Origin: Ignavibacteriota bacterium
GTDB lineage: Bacteria > Bacteroidota > Ignavibacteria > UBA10030 > UBA6906
DNA: 12,066 bases
NCBI GenBank assembly: GCA_016209805.1
Contig: JACQVJ010000248.1
Location: 1 to 12,066, forward strand
Direction: 5' to 3'
The notes beneath the pieces are model-generated. The model saw nothing but the letters and a program-made list of their open reading frames with translations. It was not told where the DNA came from and searched no databases. The position numbers and the translations under genes were made by a program. Below are positions 9,874 to 12,066 of the stretch, in pieces. Position 1 is the first letter of the stretch, and every line of letters begins with the position of its first letter.

Positions 9874-12066
9874 TCAGGAGGTTAGCTGGATCGCTGATGA
9901 CCGTTGGTCGAGGACCTGACGGACTTTGGTCGCGAGGTCTTCCAGTTGAAACGGTTTCTGCAGGAACCCGCTGATCTCAGAAGAGAACTCCTCTCTATCG
10001 ACTACCCCTTTCCCGTGGCCTGTGACGATGATGATTGGGAGAGAAGGGTTGATCCTCTTTAGTTGCCGGAACGTCTCCCTCCCTCCAAGCAATGGCATGT
10101 TCATGTTCATCAGCACAAGGTCAATCGAGGCCTGCCTGGTTCGGTACGTCTCCACACCGGATTTCCCATCGTGCGCAGTCATCACGCTATACCCGAGGTT
10201 GCTCAGTATGTCTTTTGCGATCTCACACACACTCACCTCATCGTCGATGAGAAGGATGTTTTCTGTCCCCCTGGGAAAATGGAGCCGCTTCTGTTTTGAT
10301 GCCGATCTCATCTTTCTGGCAGCACTCGGGAAGTAAAGAGAGAACGATGTACCGGTCCCGACTTCACTTTCAAGATTGATAAACCCTCCATGGTTTTGTA
10401 CGACCCCATAGACGACCGATAGTCCCAATCCTGTTCCAAAGTCTTTTGTTGTAAACCACGGTTCGAACACTCGGTTCTGCATTGCTTTGTCCATCCCCAA
10501 GCCGGTATCGCTGACAATGATGAGAACAAACGGACCGGGCTTGACGGAGGAGAACTGACTTGTTGTGTGCGCATCGGCGACGGTCAGTCGAGTGGTAATT
10601 GTGAGCGTGCCGCCATTGGGCATTGCATCGCGCGCATTGACGAATAGATTCAACATTGCCTGCTGAATCTGTCCTTCGTCGCCGTTCGTCACTAATACTT
10701 CCGGGCAGAAGTTTTTCTGTACAACAATTTCTCTGCTGACACTTCTCTCGAAGAGATGGAGCGTTTCGTCGATAAGTGTGTGGATATCAACACTCTTGAT
10801 ATTGGTTTCGGTCTTGCGTGCGAACGTAAGGAGTTGGCGCGTTAGAGCGGAGCCCCGTTTCGCCGCTCCCTCAAGGATTTCAACGTACTTGGAGAGGCCT
10901 CCCTTCTCCGGCAAGCGGCGACGCATGATTGATGCAGATCCGAGAATTGCAGCGAGGATGTTGTTGAAGTCGTGTGCAATACCGCCTGCAAGTGTGCCGA
11001 TGCTCTCGAGCTTCTGGACGTGAAGGATTGACGACTCAACCCGCTTTCGCTCGGTGATATCACGCGCCACGATCCGTGCGTGCACAGGCGTTCCGCTCTC
11101 ATCGAACACCAATGTCGAGTTAACGTTGACATCCATCTTCTCGCCATTCTTGCGCACCATCTGGTCTTCAAAATTCTTGATCCCCATTGCGTCGTTAAAC
11201 ATGCGCGCAAGTAACGCACGAACCCCCGGTTGGCTGGCTTCGACGAAAAGGGTTTCAAATTTCCTGCCGAGGATTTCTTCTTTGTCATGTCCGAGCATGC
11301 GGGCACCGGTTGTGTTGCACCCCGTGACTGTGTTGGTATGGTCGATGCTGATGTAGATATCCGGCGCGTTTTCAAAGAGATCGATGTATTGCTGCTCAGA
11401 TTGCCTCAGACGGTCGAACAGCTGTGCGTTGTGAAGAGCAACGCTTATCTGGTTTCCAAATGCTTCCATCAACTCGGCCTGCTTGCTGGTAAACATGTTG
11501 TATTGCCTTCCCGCAACAACAAGAGCCCCTGCGACGGTGTCTTTTGACCGGAGAGGAATCGAAGCCCAAAATTGGATACCGAGGTCCTTCAGTTCCTGAT
11601 CAATGAAGCCCGTGAAATCACGTAACTTTTCTCGCTCCACGCGCGGCTGATGCAGCCACGAAGAGGGAGGGAGTGCGGCAATCCTGCGCAATGCAAGGAA
11701 GTCCTTTGTAGTCCCTTTAGAGCGTTTGAGTGCCAGGCTTTCTCCATCCAGCATGTAGATCCAACCATAATCAGTGGACAGGAACTCGGTTGTTTTGTCC
11801 AGGGCGGTACGCAGGACATAATCGAGGTCGAAGAAACGGTTGACCCCTTCGGCGATTGTACTGATGGCGAGAAGCTGTCGCCGCTGTTCATCAAGTTGTC
11901 GGCTGTACTGGAGAGAGAAGTAAACACTCGCAAAGCCGATCGTACCGACGGCGACGATGGAAATGAAGTCTGTCCAGCGCGGTGTCTGACCCGTTCCAAC
12001 GATTGCCCCGATGATCGTCGTCATCGTGACGATGACCGCCGTCGACGCAACAACCTGGGCCTGCTC
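9874..12066 (-). CDS. Membrane hybrid histidine kinase (GAF-PAS-HisKA-HATPase-REC), N-terminus outside window
   Basis: A membrane-attached sensor kinase. The frame is open to the window edge: 14 codons precede the ATG at 12024 and form a hydrophobic stretch (AQVVASTAVIVTMTTIIG), so the start lies outside. Numbering from that Met: a second membrane helix at 18-36, then a coiled linker, a GAF domain (about 50-205) and a PAS/PAC domain (about 212-328, LFENAPDIYISID to ARDITERKR). The HisKA H-box GTLAGGIAHDFNNILAAILG (343-362) carries His351. The ATPase domain has the N box at NLFVNARDAM (459-468), G1 DTGLGM (506), F box FEPWFTTK and G2 GTGLGL. A C-terminal receiver (about 588-705) has Asp594/595, Thr668 and Lys690, but Asn640 replaces the phosphoacceptor Asp. 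The kinase core looks active; the attached receiver probably cannot take phosphate in the normal way. The signal is unknown. The stop is three bases before rodZ. Confidence 0.95.
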   Translation of the reverse strand, partial: EQAQVVASTAVIVTMTTIIGAIVGTGQTPRWTDFISIVAVGTIGFASVYFSLQYSRQLDEQRRQLLAISTIAEGVNRFFDLDYVLRTALDKTTEFLSTDYGWIYMLDGESLALKRSKGTTKDFLALRRIAALPPSSWLHQPRVEREKLRDFTGFIDQELKDLGIQFWASIPLRSKDTVAGALVVAGRQYNMFTSKQAELMEAFGNQISVALHNAQLFDRLRQSEQQYIDLFENAPDIYISIDHTNTVTGCNTTGARMLGHDKEEILGRKFETLFVEASQPGVRALLARMFNDAMGIKNFEDQMVRKNGEKMDVNVNSTLVFDESGTPVHARIVARDITERKRVESSILHVQKLESIGTLAGGIAHDFNNILAAILGSASIMRRRLPEKGGLSKYVEILEGAAKRGSALTRQLLTFARKTETNIKSVDIHTLIDETLHLFERSVSREIVVQKNFCPEVLVTNGDEGQIQQAMLNLFVNARDAMPNGGTLTITTRLTVADAHTTSQFSSVKPGPFVLIIVSDTGLGMDKAMQNRVFEPWFTTKDFGTGLGLSVVYGVVQNHGGFINLESEVGTGTSFSLYFPSAARKMRSASKQKRLHFPRGTENILLIDDEVSVCEIAKDILSNLGYSVMTAHDGKSGVETYRTRQASIDLVLMNMNMPLLGGRETFRQLKRINPSLPIIIVTGHGKGVVDREEFSSEISGFLQKPFQLEDLATKVRQVLDQRSSAIQLTS

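Overview
The window looks like ordinary chromosomal DNA from a free-living bacterium. It holds nine protein-coding genes packed on nearly every base. I see no tRNA, rRNA, CRISPR array, insertion sequence, phage or plasmid signature. The protein set (RodZ beside an NAD-dependent ligase, two sodium:solute symporters, a YhhX-like Gfo/Idh/MocA oxidoreductase, a hybrid sensor kinase) and the mixture of genes with and without Shine-Dalgarno sequences suggest the Bacteroidota/Chlorobiota/Ignavibacteria (FCB) group. That is an impression from gene content, not a phylogenetic result.

Layout. At the left edge the 3' part of a pyruvate kinase gene runs rightward (2-1279). It converges on a long run of leftward genes that fills the rest of the window. 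In transcription order these are: a membrane-anchored hybrid histidine kinase cut off by the right edge (12066-9874); a RodZ-like cytoskeletal protein (9870-9064); ligA (9037-7028); a half-size protein resembling the N-terminal lobe of GT-9 glycosyltransferases (7021-6482); a STAS anti-sigma-factor antagonist (6467-6135); two sodium:solute symporters (6104-4623 and 4548-2788); and a Gfo/Idh/MocA oxidoreductase (2592-1507). Gaps from the kinase to the second symporter are 3, 26, 6, 14, 30 and 74 bases, so the first seven leftward genes may share one or a few transcripts. The 195-base gap before the oxidoreductase is the most likely place for a separate promoter.

How the genes fit together. There is no single pathway. 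Envelope and cell shape (RodZ, perhaps the GT-9-like protein), replication and repair (LigA), signalling (kinase, STAS protein) and uptake (two symporters) are interleaved, as in many housekeeping clusters. The two symporters and the oxidoreductase could form a small carbohydrate- or organic-acid-use module, but no substrate can be read from the sequence.

No clearly new biological system is visible. The observations most worth checking are residue-level. The kinase's C-terminal receiver has Asn where the phosphoacceptor Asp belongs. The oxidoreductase has lost the conserved Lys of the E/D-K-P motif and the first Gly of its nucleotide-binding loop. The GT-9-like protein lacks the nucleotide-sugar-binding half.
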